Origin: CAXGUU01 sp964012875
GTDB taxonomy: Bacteria > Pseudomonadota > Gammaproteobacteria > Ga0077536
Reading direction: 5' to 3'
Length of the DNA: 26,215 nucleotides
Assembly (NCBI GenBank): GCA_964012875.1
Contig: CAXGUU010000006.1
Location: 1-26,215 of the forward strand
Below the pieces are notes generated by a model, which did no database searches, had not been told where the DNA came from, and saw only the letters and a program-made list of their open reading frames with translations. The position numbers and the translations under genes are program-made. Shown piece by piece: positions 7,251 through 14,806 of this stretch (the stretch's first letter is position 1; each line of letters begins with the position of its first letter).

Positions 7251-8021
7251 TTGCGCATCGCCAGCTGGAACCTGAACTCCCTGCGCTCGCGGATGACGCA
7301 TTTGCAGATGTGGGTGGAAACCGCCGATGTCGACGTCATAGCCATCCAGGAAACCAAGGTCCAGGATCACGATTTTCCGGCCGCGGAAATTGCCGCGCTC
7401 GGCTACCACTGCGTCTTCAAGGGACAAAAAAGCTATAACGGCGTCGCCCTGTTCGCCAAAGAGGAGCCGAACCTGTTCGCCAGCGCCATTCCGGGGCTGG
7501 ACGACCACCAGGCGCGGTTACTGGCCGCGGACGTTGGCGAAATGTCAGTCGTAAACCTCTACGTGCCCAATGGTTCGGAGGTCGGCAGCGAAAAATACGA
7601 ATACAAGTTGCGCTGGTTGGATGCTTTGATCAGCTGGCTCGAACAGCTGCTGTCGAAGCGACGCAACCTGGTCGTCGTTGGCGATTTCAACATTGCACCG
7701 GAGGATCGCGACGTTCACGACGCAGATGCCTGGCGCGGCCGCATACTGTGTTCTGACCCCGAGCGTGAACGCCTGAACGCACTGATGACCCTCGGATTCG
7801 TGGATTGCTTCCGGGCTGAAAACTCTGCCGCGGACGAGTTTTCGTGGTGGGACTACCGCGGGGGCAACTTTCGTCGCAACTTTGGACTCCGTATCGATTT
7901 GGTGCTCGCGGCCAGCGATCTAGCGCCGGCGCTGCAGCAGTGCTGGATTGATCGCGAACCACGAAGCTGGGACAAACCTTCCGATCACGCCCCCGTGGTC
8001 GCCGATTTTGCCGTCAGCTGA
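7251..8021 (+). CDS. xthA: Exodeoxyribonuclease III
   Basis: Mg2+-dependent AP endonuclease and 3'-5' exonuclease of base-excision repair. The 256-residue protein has the endonuclease/exonuclease/phosphatase fold with Asn7 (SWNLNSLRSR), the metal-binding Glu34 (IQETK), the catalytic Asp/Asn pair in VVVGDFNIAPEDRDVHD and the terminal SDHAPVVADF with the catalytic histidine. Family length is about 250-270. The start is TTG at 7251, twelve bases after the previous stop; no upstream ATG would preserve the MRIASWN start. Some relatives of this subfamily prefer other 3' lesions, so substrate preference is not certain, but the family is. Confidence 0.95.
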   Translation: MRIASWNLNSLRSRMTHLQMWVETADVDVIAIQETKVQDHDFPAAEIAALGYHCVFKGQKSYNGVALFAKEEPNLFASAIPGLDDHQARLLAADVGEMSVVNLYVPNGSEVGSEKYEYKLRWLDALISWLEQLLSKRRNLVVVGDFNIAPEDRDVHDADAWRGRILCSDPERERLNALMTLGFVDCFRAENSAADEFSWWDYRGGNFRRNFGLRIDLVLAASDLAPALQQCWIDREPRSWDKPSDHAPVVADFAVS

Positions 8022-8057
8022 AGCGCCTCGAGACAGTTCTGATGCATCCGCAAATGC

Positions 8058-8086
8058 TTGCAAACTGCCACTCGCAACCCTAGAAT
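8058..8086 (+). promoter_or_regulatory. Sigma-70 type promoter for rpmE
   Basis: TTGCAA (8058-8063), a 17-base spacer and TAGAAT (8081-8086) match the -35 and -10 consensus at 4 of 6 and 5 of 6 positions with optimal spacing. Transcription would start near 8093, leaving a leader of about 35 bases before the rpmE ATG at 8128. Confidence 0.6.
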
Positions 8087-8127
8087 CGCGGCCCCTCGCT
8101 TTGCGGCCGAATTCTGTAGATACGATC

Positions 8128-8334
8128 ATGAAAGCCGAAATTCATCCGACCTATCATGATATTGCTGTGACATGCAGCTGTGGCAATACCTTCCAGACGC
8201 GCTCCACCCACGGCGAAGAGCAGCTTCACCTCGACGTCTGCTCGGCCTGCCACCCTTTCTATACCGGCCAACAAAAAATTGTCGATACGGCTGGCCGCGT
8301 CGATAAATTCCGCCGCAAGTACGGCATGAGCTAA
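8128..8334 (+). CDS. rpmE: 50S ribosomal protein L31, zinc-binding form
   Basis: Small protein of the large subunit that bridges to the 30S subunit. The 68 residues begin MKAEIHPTYHDIAVTCSCGN and include all four zinc cysteines, C16, C18, C38 and C41 (TCSCGN and DVCSACHPFYTG), so this is the C+ paralogue that also serves as a zinc store, not the zinc-free L31B. ATG 8128 gives the canonical N-terminus; the frame is open further upstream, but that sequence is leader and lies beyond the promoter. The gene is probably transcribed from its own promoter at 8058-8086. It is followed after 13 bases by the M48 protease gene. Confidence 0.97.
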   Translation: MKAEIHPTYHDIAVTCSCGNTFQTRSTHGEEQLHLDVCSACHPFYTGQQKIVDTAGRVDKFRRKYGMS

Positions 8335-8347
8335 GCTCGCTGGCCGC

Positions 8348-9841
8348 ATGGGTTTCGCGGCTGCCCTGAATCCATTAAGCAGACGTCGAATCGGACGTCT
8401 GGCCACTAGCACGCTATGCGCGTTTATGGCCACCGTTTTCGCAGGCTGTGCCACCAATCCTGTCACCGGGAAACAAAACCTGGTGCTGGTATCGGAACGG
8501 CAGGAGCTGGCACTTGGCCGGCAGGCACACCAGCAAACGCTGCAGCAGTACCGGGTCTATGAGGATGCCGCGCTCCAACAATATGTTGACGCGGTCGGGC
8601 AACGCCTTGCCGCCGTCAGCCACCGCGACGACCTTCATTTCACTTTTACCTTGCTGGACAGCGCGGAAATCAATGCTTTCGCACTGCCCGGCGGCTACAT
8701 CTACATCACGCGCGGTCTGCTCGCCTATCTCAACTCGGAGGCGGAACTGGCAGCAGTACTTGGCCATGAAATCGGCCATGTCACTGCCCGCCATGGTGTG
8801 CGCCAGGCATCGTCCGCGCAGGTGACCAACTTTGGCGCCGGATTGCTTTCGATCTTCCTACCCGGATTGAGATCAGCGGACATGCAGCAATCGCTCGGTT
8901 TGCTCAGTACCGCGGTATTGCGGGGTTACGGCCGCGAACACGAACTTGAAGCCGATCGACTCGGCGTCGAATACCTGAGCGCCAGCGGCTATGACCGGCA
9001 CGCGATGTTCCGCGTCGTGCGCACGCTTAAGAACCATCAGCTGCTCGACAAACGCATCGCCGCAGCCGAAGGCCGCGAGGTACTCGCTTACCATGGCGTC
9101 TTTTCGACCCACCCCGATCACGATACCCGCCTGAAATCAGTCGTCGGTTACGACGGCAGCAGTGAAGACGACGGCACGGATGAACGGCGTCGGTTCCTGA
9201 ACCAGATTGATGGTCTTATTTTCGGTATGAACCCGGCCAAAGGTTTGTTTCTCGACGACCACTTCGTGCATCGCGATCTCGGCTTCAGCCTGCGTATGCC
9301 GACGGATTGGCGCGGTCAGAACCTCTCCGACCAGGTTTTCATGACCGACCCCGGCCAGCAGGCGATATTGATGCTGAGGCTCGCCCCGCACGAGGGCCAG
9401 ACGCTGGACGTCGCGCTCAGGCGCTTCGGTGTCGGCGCACTGAGCCGTCGGGAGGCCCTCACGATCGATAGCCTGCCGGCCCTGGCAGGCCTGGCGCAGG
9501 TCAGCGTGCAGGGTCAGCAACGGCCTGCCCGCATTATCGGCATCCAGCGTGGGCAACACGTGTACGCTTTCATGGGGGTCACTCGTGATGCCGACGCCCT
9601 GGGTGGATTCGACGCTCAGTTTCGACGCGCGGCGCAGAGTTTTCGGGCCCTGACACCCGACGAACGCGCTTCGATTCCGACCCGCAAGGTCAAAGTCACG
9701 CGGCTCAAGTCTGCCATCAGTTGGGCTATGCTGGGTCAGGCCTCGCCGATGAAATTGTTCGCGTCTGACCATCTCAAAGTGCTGAACGCGAGTACCACGG
9801 CCAACGCCGCGACAGGTACAAGGATCAAGATAATCGAATAG
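8348..9841 (+). CDS. M48 family zinc metalloprotease, lipoprotein (BepA/YfgC-like)
   Basis: Periplasmic, membrane-tethered protease of the group that acts in outer-membrane protein quality control. Within 497 residues there is a signal peptide with lipobox FAGC (lipid-modified Cys34) followed by ATNPVTGKQN, the zinc-binding HEIGH at 140-144, and third ligand Glu201 in EHELEADRLG. A central region ends with STHPDHDTRLKS, the usual M48 C-terminal His motif. The C-terminal half (about 290-497) contains a domain common in M48 lipoproteins and ends in what looks like a worn-down LysM-type repeat (KVTRLKSAIS to LKVLNAS to GTRIKI). It lacks the TPR array of true BepA, so I give no gene symbol. ATG 8348 is used; ATG 8426 would cut the signal peptide. 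Confidence 0.92.
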   Translation: MGFAAALNPLSRRRIGRLATSTLCAFMATVFAGCATNPVTGKQNLVLVSERQELALGRQAHQQTLQQYRVYEDAALQQYVDAVGQRLAAVSHRDDLHFTFTLLDSAEINAFALPGGYIYITRGLLAYLNSEAELAAVLGHEIGHVTARHGVRQASSAQVTNFGAGLLSIFLPGLRSADMQQSLGLLSTAVLRGYGREHELEADRLGVEYLSASGYDRHAMFRVVRTLKNHQLLDKRIAAAEGREVLAYHGVFSTHPDHDTRLKSVVGYDGSSEDDGTDERRRFLNQIDGLIFGMNPAKGLFLDDHFVHRDLGFSLRMPTDWRGQNLSDQVFMTDPGQQAILMLRLAPHEGQTLDVALRRFGVGALSRREALTIDSLPALAGLAQVSVQGQQRPARIIGIQRGQHVYAFMGVTRDADALGGFDAQFRRAAQSFRALTPDERASIPTRKVKVTRLKSAISWAMLGQASPMKLFASDHLKVLNASTTANAATGTRIKIIE

Positions 9842-9851
9842 AACGGAAGAT

Positions 9852-9971
9852 CCCCAAGAGCCGGAACTCCTGCACCGGCCGGCTGTCATAGTACGGACGT
9901 TCGCCAGAACGAGCTCGGCCGCCCCCCAAGGCCGGACGAGGCCCGCTCTCCCCAAGCGGGTCGCTTTAAGT
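9852..9971 (+). ncRNA. Candidate structured RNA: three hairpins, two with CCCC loops, ahead of a terminator
   Basis: No gene is visible between the M48 stop and ysxC. On the plus strand there are three stem-loops: AGCCGG/CCGGCT (9859-9864 with 9879-9884), CGGCC/GGCCG (9916-9920 with 9930-9934, loop GCCCCCCAA) and CCCGCT/AGCGGG (9942-9947 with 9955-9960, loop CTCCCCA). The heptamer CCCCAAG occurs three times (9852, 9924, 9950). C-rich loops are a known way for small RNAs to pair with G-rich ribosome binding sites. I see no promoter within the region, so it could be a 3'-UTR-derived RNA of the protease transcript. This is inference from folding by eye. Confidence 0.3.
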
Positions 9972-10020
9972 GGCCCCGGCTCCGTAAATTCCCCCTACGA
10001 AGCGCCCGGGGCCTCTTTTT
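9972..10020 (+). terminator. Rho-independent terminator after the M48 protease gene
   Basis: GGCCCCGG (9972-9979) pairs perfectly with CCGGGGCC (10006-10013) and is followed directly by TCTTTTT. The 26-base loop is long, but stem and T-tract are strong. It would end plus-strand transcription before the convergent ysxC gene. Confidence 0.7.
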
Positions 10021-10050
10021 ATCCGCGACGCTGGCAGCAGCCTGAGCTTG

Positions 10051-10668
10051 CTAGGCCAGCCAAGCGCCCAGCGTGCGCCACGCTTCCTCCTGCCCCACCC
10101 GTTTCAGTGCTGAAAATAACTGCACCGAGATCGCTGAATAGCCGGCGGCCCTGATAAGGCGCTCGACCTCCAGGCGGACCGACTGAGCCGCCCCGCGGCC
10201 TAGCTTGTCGGATTTGTTCAGCAGTATATGCAGCGGCACTTCGGCCTCGTGACACCATTGAACGATCATCTCGTCAGCAGGCTTTAAGGCATGACGAATA
10301 TCAACGAGCAACACCAGCCCGCACAATGACATCCGGCGCTCGAGGTAGCGCGGCAGCTCTTTGTCCCAGTGGGCGCGCATCTGCTTCGATACTTTCGCGT
10401 AGCCAAACCCGGGCAGGTCGATCAATCGCCTGGCCGGCGCCAGGTCGAAAACGACAAGATGTTGGGTGCGGCCGGGAGTGCGGCTGGTGCGGGCAAGACT
10501 GCGCTGACGGCACAACAGGTTGATCGCGCTGGATTTGCCGCTGTTCGAACGCCCCGCGAACGCCACTTCGCGGCCATCATCGGCGGGGAGTTTCTGCACC
10601 GTCGGTACGCTGAGGCCGAAAGATGCCTGGGACATCAGCCGTCGTCCGTGCTCGGTTGGGTCGCTCAT
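10051..10668 (-). CDS. engB: Ribosome biogenesis GTP-binding protein YsxC/EngB (YihA)
   Basis: Essential GTPase involved in assembly of the 50S subunit and linked to cell division. The 205 residues show G1 GRSNSGKSS, the G2 threonine in RTSRTPGRTQ, G3 DLPGFGYAKVS and G4 NKSDKL, in the order and spacing of the EngB family, with a typical length of about 200-215. ATG 10668 is used; an internal ATG near 10635 (MSQASFGLSV) is a possible alternative since the extreme N-terminus is poorly conserved. It is divergent from the cytochrome c4 gene across 94 bases, as in pseudomonads where engB, cytochrome c4 and dsbA are neighbours. Confidence 0.96.
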   Translation of the reverse strand: MSDPTEHGRRLMSQASFGLSVPTVQKLPADDGREVAFAGRSNSGKSSAINLLCRQRSLARTSRTPGRTQHLVVFDLAPARRLIDLPGFGYAKVSKQMRAHWDKELPRYLERRMSLCGLVLLVDIRHALKPADEMIVQWCHEAEVPLHILLNKSDKLGRGAAQSVRLEVERLIRAAGYSAISVQLFSALKRVGQEEAWRTLGAWLA

Positions 10669-10731
10669 CCGCCTATTCTAACGGTTCTGGTTTCAGCACC
10701 CCGAACGGCAGAATGTATCCGCACACCCGGG

Positions 10732-10737
10732 TATAAT
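10732..10737 (+). promoter_or_regulatory. -10 element TATAAT for cytochrome c4
   Basis: A perfect TATAAT lies 25 bases before the cytochrome c4 ATG. No good TTGACA-like hexamer stands 16-18 bases upstream (CAGAAT or GAATGT), so the promoter may depend on an activator. Confidence 0.5.
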
Positions 10738-10762
10738 CCCGTCCTCCACGAATTTTGAGAGC

Positions 10763-11368
10763 ATGAACATGCACTTCTGGAAGGTCGTCCTCACGCTGAC
10801 CCTGATTCTTTTCCTGTGTCCGACAAGCGTTACCTTCGCCGATGGCAACCCTAAAGCTGCCGCGTGCGCAGCTTGTCATGGTGCCGATGGCAACAGCATT
10901 AACCCGATCTGGCCGAGTCTGGCGGGCCAGGGTGCGGAGTACACGGTACAACAGCTACACGCCTTTCAATCCGGTGCGCGCAACAACCCCAGCATGTCGC
11001 CCATGGCGGCCGGCCTCAGCGATGAAGACATGCGCGAAATTGCGGATTATTTCGCCAGCCAGACACCCAAGATCGCCTCGATGGCGGACACGGACTACGG
11101 CGACGCCGAGCGCCTCTATCGCGGCGGTAATGCTGAGCGCGGTATTCCCGCATGCATGGCCTGCCATGGCCCCAGTGGCGCGGGCAACGGTCCGGCAAAA
11201 TTCCCCGCACTGCGCGGACAACAGGCTGAATATACGAAGTTGCAGCTCAAGGCGTATCGGGACGGCAGCCGGGCAACAGATCCGCAAGGCATGATGCGCA
11301 GTATTGCCGCGAAACTGACCGACGATGACATCGACCGAATCGCAAACTACCTCTCTGCACTGCATTAA
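10763..11368 (+). CDS. Cytochrome c4, periplasmic dihaem electron carrier
   Basis: High-potential dihaem cytochrome that passes electrons from the bc1 complex to terminal oxidases such as cbb3. The 201 residues have a signal peptide (about 1-26, ending TFADG) and two class I cytochrome domains with haem motifs CAACH (C35, C38, H39) and CMACH (C131, C134, H135). Candidate Met ligands lie in NNPSMSPMAAGLS and PQGMMRSIAAKLT. The internal duplication and length (about 190-210) are diagnostic. A GAGAG element precedes ATG 10763; a second ATG at 10769 is possible. dsbA follows 148 bases downstream, the order seen in other Gammaproteobacteria. Confidence 0.95.
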   Translation: MNMHFWKVVLTLTLILFLCPTSVTFADGNPKAAACAACHGADGNSINPIWPSLAGQGAEYTVQQLHAFQSGARNNPSMSPMAAGLSDEDMREIADYFASQTPKIASMADTDYGDAERLYRGGNAERGIPACMACHGPSGAGNGPAKFPALRGQQAEYTKLQLKAYRDGSRATDPQGMMRSIAAKLTDDDIDRIANYLSALH

Positions 11369-11516
11369 GCCCCCCGCCACTCACCGGCGGCGGAACGCCT
11401 AGGCAACACAGACGAATTCAGCGGTTAATCACCGATTCATATTGATTGACTAGACTCGCGGGTGTCGCGGCTGACAGCGCCCGACGCTGACCGAACAATA
11501 CGCAGGAATCGCCGTC

Positions 11517-12152
11517 ATGCCAAAAATTTTGACCCAGAACCTCTTAATCGCACTAACCCTGGCGCTATTTGCACAGTTAGCTGCGGCTGCCGAATTCAAA
11601 ACTGGCAAACACTATGACGCCGTGACGCCACCGGTAGCGACGGCGGTCGCCGACGGCAAGATCGAAGTGGTAGAGTTGTTCTGGTACGGATGCCCGCATT
11701 GTTTCGCGTTTGAGCCCGTGATCGAAGAATGGCTCAAGACCAAAGCAGACTACATAGAGTTCATCCGCGTACCCGCGGTGTTTGCCCGCAACTGGGAGAT
11801 CCACGCGCGCGCCTACTATGCGCTCGAACAGCTGGGCATGCTGAAAGCGTCTCACACGACACTATTCGACGCGCTCCACCGTCAAAAGAAAAAGCTTGGT
11901 AATGAAGATGAGCTGGCGGCATTTTTTGCCGGGCAGGGCATCGCAGAAGACAAATTCCGGGACGCCTACAACTCCTTCGATGTCGACAGCAAAACCCGAA
12001 GAGCGGTCACTTTGACCCGCAAATACGGCATTACCGGAGTCCCCGCGGTCATAGTGGCCGGCAAATATCGCTCCAGCGCTCAAAAAACCGGCCCGTATGA
12101 AAATCTGCTAAAGCTCGTCGACTTCCTGGCCGATAAGGAAGCCACGCATTAA
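11517..12152 (+). CDS. dsbA: Thiol:disulfide interchange protein DsbA
   Basis: Periplasmic oxidase that introduces disulfide bonds into exported proteins. Of 211 residues, 1-25 form a signal peptide ending LAAAAEF. The thioredoxin-fold active site is FWYGCPHCFAFEP with CPHC at residues 59-62, the standard DsbA dipeptide Pro-His, and the cis-proline loop is TGVPAVIV with Pro176. The inserted helical domain lies between. An AGGAA ribosome binding site precedes ATG 11517. It sits next to a dihaem cytochrome c, whose maturation requires balanced thiol redox in the same compartment. No dsbB is in the window. Confidence 0.96.
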   Translation: MPKILTQNLLIALTLALFAQLAAAAEFKTGKHYDAVTPPVATAVADGKIEVVELFWYGCPHCFAFEPVIEEWLKTKADYIEFIRVPAVFARNWEIHARAYYALEQLGMLKASHTTLFDALHRQKKKLGNEDELAAFFAGQGIAEDKFRDAYNSFDVDSKTRRAVTLTRKYGITGVPAVIVAGKYRSSAQKTGPYENLLKLVDFLADKEATH

Positions 12153-12709
12153 GCCCTTCTTCCGGCGGACAGTGTTTTTCTCACCTTCGTGCCACCTTCA
12201 CGTAGCATAAGCAACGAAATCGAGCGATGCACCGGCCGCGGAAACCGGTGTTGAGGCAAAAGCGGTCGCAGATGTCAAAAGCCTCCGGGCACTCCCAGGC
12301 GAAATGAATGTCCCCGAGAACATGGCGCTGGAAACACAACCGTGGCGGGTTCTGTCGGGCGGTCATCGATCTGGGTCAGATCAAGCGCATCTATGGTACA
12401 GACACCGTGCAGGTGAGCGTGTGCTCGCGACAGCCGCTTGAAAAGCTCAGGACCGAAACCGGGGAAACGGAGATCCTGTTGCGCTATGGCGGCGATAAAG
12501 ACCAATTGCTCGTGCGTAGTTTTCTTGTAGGGAACCTCGTTAATGTTGACCGCGCACTGGACAGCGCCGAGTCGATTGTAACCAGACCGATCAAATCAAG
12601 GATCAGACGCCGGGCCGCACACCCGATCCCCGGCAATCCTACTGTCCATCCGAACACAAAGGGGAAAGCGTCCAGATGCCCTCAATCGAACGAGCGCAAC
12701 CTGCGAACG
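12153..12709. other. Unassigned stretch between dsbA and the pstS Pho box
   Basis: About 560 bases with no gene I recognise. Two overlapping frames stay open on opposite strands with the same codon boundaries: plus 12308-12718 (136 codons) and minus 12275 to about 12590, ATG at 12505. The minus frame contains protein-like text such as THEQLVFIAAIAQQDLRFPG and HLHGVCTIDALDL, and another minus frame (12181-12366) is cysteine-rich. None has a convincing ribosome binding site or a family motif I know. It may be the remains of a gene, which would fit the decay seen elsewhere, or GC-rich chance frames. Confidence 0.4.
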
Positions 12710-12743
12710 TTGTCATGAAACTGTCATATCAGCGCAACATAAT
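12710..12743 (+). promoter_or_regulatory. Pho box (PhoB site) and -10 element for pstS
   Basis: TTGTCAT (12710-12716), GAAA, then CTGTCAT (12721-12727) are the two 7-base direct repeats with 4-base spacer of the PhoB operator, which replaces the -35 element. Ten bases later comes CATAAT (12738-12743), a good -10 at the spacing PhoB-activated promoters use. This predicts induction of pstS in phosphate starvation. Confidence 0.85.
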
Positions 12744-12802
12744 CTCGCCGGTGCGCGACACGGAGTCGTGCAAGAGTTGGTTTGTAGCTTAAGGAGATTC
12801 CT

Positions 12803-13774
12803 TTGACCTTACTTCGCGCTCTCGCCATCGCACTTGTCGGTGCGATGGGATCAACCGGTGCTACGGCACTGGAAGTGGATGCCGGCATAGCTGGTTACCA
12901 AAAATCCAGCGGTGTGTCCGGAAACCTGAACAGCGTGGGCTCCGACACGCTCGCCAACCTGATGACCTTGTGGGCTGAATCATTCAAGCGCTTCCACCCC
13001 AGCGTCAACATTCAGATTCAAGCGGCCGGATCATCGACCGCGCCACCGGCGCTGACCGAAGGGACCTCGAACCTCGGACCCATGAGTCGAAAAATGAAAT
13101 CGAATGAAATCGAAGCGTTCGAAGCCAAATTCGGCTACAAGCCGACGCCCGTGCCGGTGGCAATCGACGCACTCGCCGTCTATGTGCACAAGGACAATCC
13201 GGTCTCCGGCCTGAGCGTTCCACAGGTCGACGCAATTTTTTCAGCGACACGCAAATGCGGTTATCCGTCTGACATACTCAAGTGGGGCGACCTTGGCCTC
13301 GACGGTGAATGGGCCGACCGCGCGGTTCAGCTCTACGGTCGCAATTCGGTTTCCGGAACCTACGGATATTTCAAAAAGAAAGCGCTGTGCAAGGGTGACT
13401 TCAAAGACAGCGTCAACGAGCAACCGGGTTCTGCCTCTGTCGTTCAGGGTGTGACCAAATCGCTGAACGGCGTCGGCTATTCGGGCATCGGTTATCGAAC
13501 CTCTGGCATTCGTCCGGTGCCCCTGTCTAAGGAACAAGACGGTGAACTGATAGACGCCACCCCGGCCAATGCGGTGAGCGGTGCCTATCCGCTTGGTCGC
13601 TTCCTCTACGTCTACGTCAACAAACACCCCAATCAACCACTGGCACCGCTTGAACGTGCCTTTATGAAAATGGTGCTGTCGAAGGAAGGCCAGCAGGTTG
13701 TCATCAAGGACGGTTACATTCCATTGCCAGCCAAGGTGGTCGAGAAACAACTGGCGTCAACACTAACGGAGTAA
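12803..13774 (+). CDS. pstS: Phosphate-binding periplasmic protein, PstS family
   Basis: Substrate-binding protein of a phosphate ABC importer. The 323-residue protein has a signal peptide (about 1-22, ending GATALEVD), followed by phosphate-binding loops typical of the PstS/PBP-like family: SVGSDTLANLM, QAAGSSTAPPALTEGTSNLG and RNSVSGTYGYFKK, where Ser, Asp and Arg contact phosphate. The start is TTG 12803, six bases after a perfect AAGGAG; no ATG competes. The Pho box upstream supports the assignment. The permease and ATPase genes pstC, pstA and pstB do not follow; the next gene is on the other strand, so the protein must serve a transporter encoded elsewhere or act in sensing or scavenging. 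Confidence 0.92.
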   Translation: MTLLRALAIALVGAMGSTGATALEVDAGIAGYQKSSGVSGNLNSVGSDTLANLMTLWAESFKRFHPSVNIQIQAAGSSTAPPALTEGTSNLGPMSRKMKSNEIEAFEAKFGYKPTPVPVAIDALAVYVHKDNPVSGLSVPQVDAIFSATRKCGYPSDILKWGDLGLDGEWADRAVQLYGRNSVSGTYGYFKKKALCKGDFKDSVNEQPGSASVVQGVTKSLNGVGYSGIGYRTSGIRPVPLSKEQDGELIDATPANAVSGAYPLGRFLYVYVNKHPNQPLAPLERAFMKMVLSKEGQQVVIKDGYIPLPAKVVEKQLASTLTE

Positions 13775-13821
13775 GGGCTAGACACACCTGCTTTATTGCA
13801 CAACTGACAGTAACGCATGTT

Positions 13822-14373
13822 CTAGATGGCCTCGTCGGGTACAGCAGTCACTACAAACCGCCACAGTGTACCTGGATCAATCGCGGCGAACGGGTAGCAG
13901 GTCACAAGTATCAGGCGATCCTGTTGCGATTGATCGAGGGCATCAGCCCTCGATTCATGCAACACCTCCAGGCGCTCGACACGATAGCGGTTGCGGCGAT
14001 GGTGGCGCTCGAGTTCGATCACGTCGTCGTCGACGAGTTCCGACATGTCGAAATGCGCGCCGCGGTGACCAGCAATGATGATCGCCCCGCCCTCACCTGG
14101 CCAGGCAGAATGAGATACATGTGTCGGGCCGAAGGCTAGATTGCGTCCCGAGGTGCCACTGAGAACGATGTAGTCCCGCTGCTGGCGCGGAAAGTTCAAT
14201 CGCGCGACCGGAAACGCATCCGGCGAGGTCCATGGGTGGATTGCCTCGGCACCGGAAGAAGGCCGTCTCCAGGCCTGTTCCAGCAACCGTTGTGCCAGCG
14301 TTACCTTACCGAGTATGAAGGCAACCACCAGCAGCATGAAGCCTGCGGCAGGACGCCACCACGAACGCTTCAT
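13822..14373 (-). CDS. Class GN (marine proteobacterial) sortase
   Basis: Membrane transpeptidase of the Gram-negative sortase type (TIGR03784 as I recall it), normally encoded beside one substrate with VIT and von Willebrand A domains. From ATG 14373 it has 183 residues: a membrane helix (AAGFMLLVVAFILGKVTLAQ), His103 in IIIAGHRGAHFD, catalytic Cys159 in LILVTCYPF and Arg172 in LWRFVVTA, the complete sortase triad. The frame extends upstream to 14496, but that part overlaps the substrate gene in another frame. ATG 14373 shares the four bases ATGA with the substrate stop, indicating translational coupling. The enzyme looks intact although the adjacent substrate gene is reduced to its 3' end. 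Confidence 0.88.
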   Translation of the reverse strand: MKRSWWRPAAGFMLLVVAFILGKVTLAQRLLEQAWRRPSSGAEAIHPWTSPDAFPVARLNFPRQQRDYIVLSGTSGRNLAFGPTHVSHSAWPGEGGAIIIAGHRGAHFDMSELVDDDVIELERHHRRNRYRVERLEVLHESRADALDQSQQDRLILVTCYPFAAIDPGTLWRFVVTAVPDEAI

Positions 14374-14621
14374 CGAACCGGCGTGCGACAACGGCTTAGA
14401 CCCTCTCCCAGCAGCGCCACTAAGCCCAACACGAGATTCAGCTCCAGCGGCGTTACCGTCTGCGGCAGCCGATGACCCGGTGCTGTCATGCGCCATCCGT
14501 GCGGTAACTTGTTGGGCACAAGCGCATCTTCAGCCGAATCGCCTCGAGGGAGACTTGGCTTGACGTCCACCGCCACCAGGCTCGTATGCGCTGTCGCCAG
14601 GTAGTGGCGGAGCCCAAGCGC
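14370..14621 (-). pseudogene. 3' remnant of the marine proteobacterial sortase target protein gene
   Basis: About 84 codons match the C-terminus of the cognate substrate family (TIGR03788 type). LGLRHYLATAHTSLVAVDVK corresponds to the end of the family's conserved core, and a sorting signal LPQTVTP (14468-14448, of LPxTxTP type) is followed by a hydrophobic helix (LNLVLGLVALLG) and a basic tail (RCRTPVR). The remainder, normally several hundred residues with VIT and vWA domains, is absent; upstream of about 14621 the frame reads into sequence with no family resemblance, then the tRNA gene. No proper start or ribosome binding site is evident. The gene appears cut by a deletion or rearrangement next to the tRNA, leaving the coupled stop/start with the sortase intact. 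Confidence 0.75.
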
Positions 14622-14664
14622 GGTTGGCACCGCGGGCCAACAATGGTTCGCTAAGAAACAAACC

Positions 14665-14709
14665 AAAAAAACCAACCTCTGTCGGGTGTCGAACGTTGAG
14701 GAGCGTTGG
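14665..14709 (-). terminator. Possible terminator downstream of tRNA-Arg
   Basis: On the minus strand, just after the tRNA 3' end, CCAAC can pair with GTTGG across a long loop, followed by seven T residues (plus-strand A run at 14665-14671). The stem is short, so support is moderate. Confidence 0.4.
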
Positions 14710-14714
14710 AGTGA

Positions 14715-14791
14715 TGGCGCGCCCGACAGGATTCGAACCTGTGACCTCTGCCTTCGGAGGGCAGCACTCTATCCAGCTGAGCTACGGGCGC
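14715..14791 (-). tRNA. tRNA-Arg(CCG)
   Basis: On the minus strand, 77 bases fold as a tRNA. The acceptor stem is GCGCCCG with CGGGCGC, then discriminator G and an encoded CCA. The D-arm is AGCTCAGCTGGATAGAG. The anticodon stem CTGCC/GGCAG has loop CTCCGAA, giving anticodon CCG (reads CGG, Arg). The T-arm is ACAGG TTCGAAT CCTGT. All stems pair. Frames overlapping it (for example APDRIRTCDLCLRRAALYPA) are the well-known false proteins read from tRNA genes. It borders the truncated sortase substrate gene; tRNA genes are frequent points of integration and deletion. Confidence 0.97.
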
Positions 14792-14806
14792 CGACAGGTT
14801 CGCTAA

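Noticed and set aside
9842..10020. A CsrB/CsrC-like RNA, since csrC and spf lie near yihA in E. coli and several CGGA motifs occur here.
   Set aside because: The GGA motifs are not presented in the loops; the loops are C-rich, and GGA is common at this GC content.
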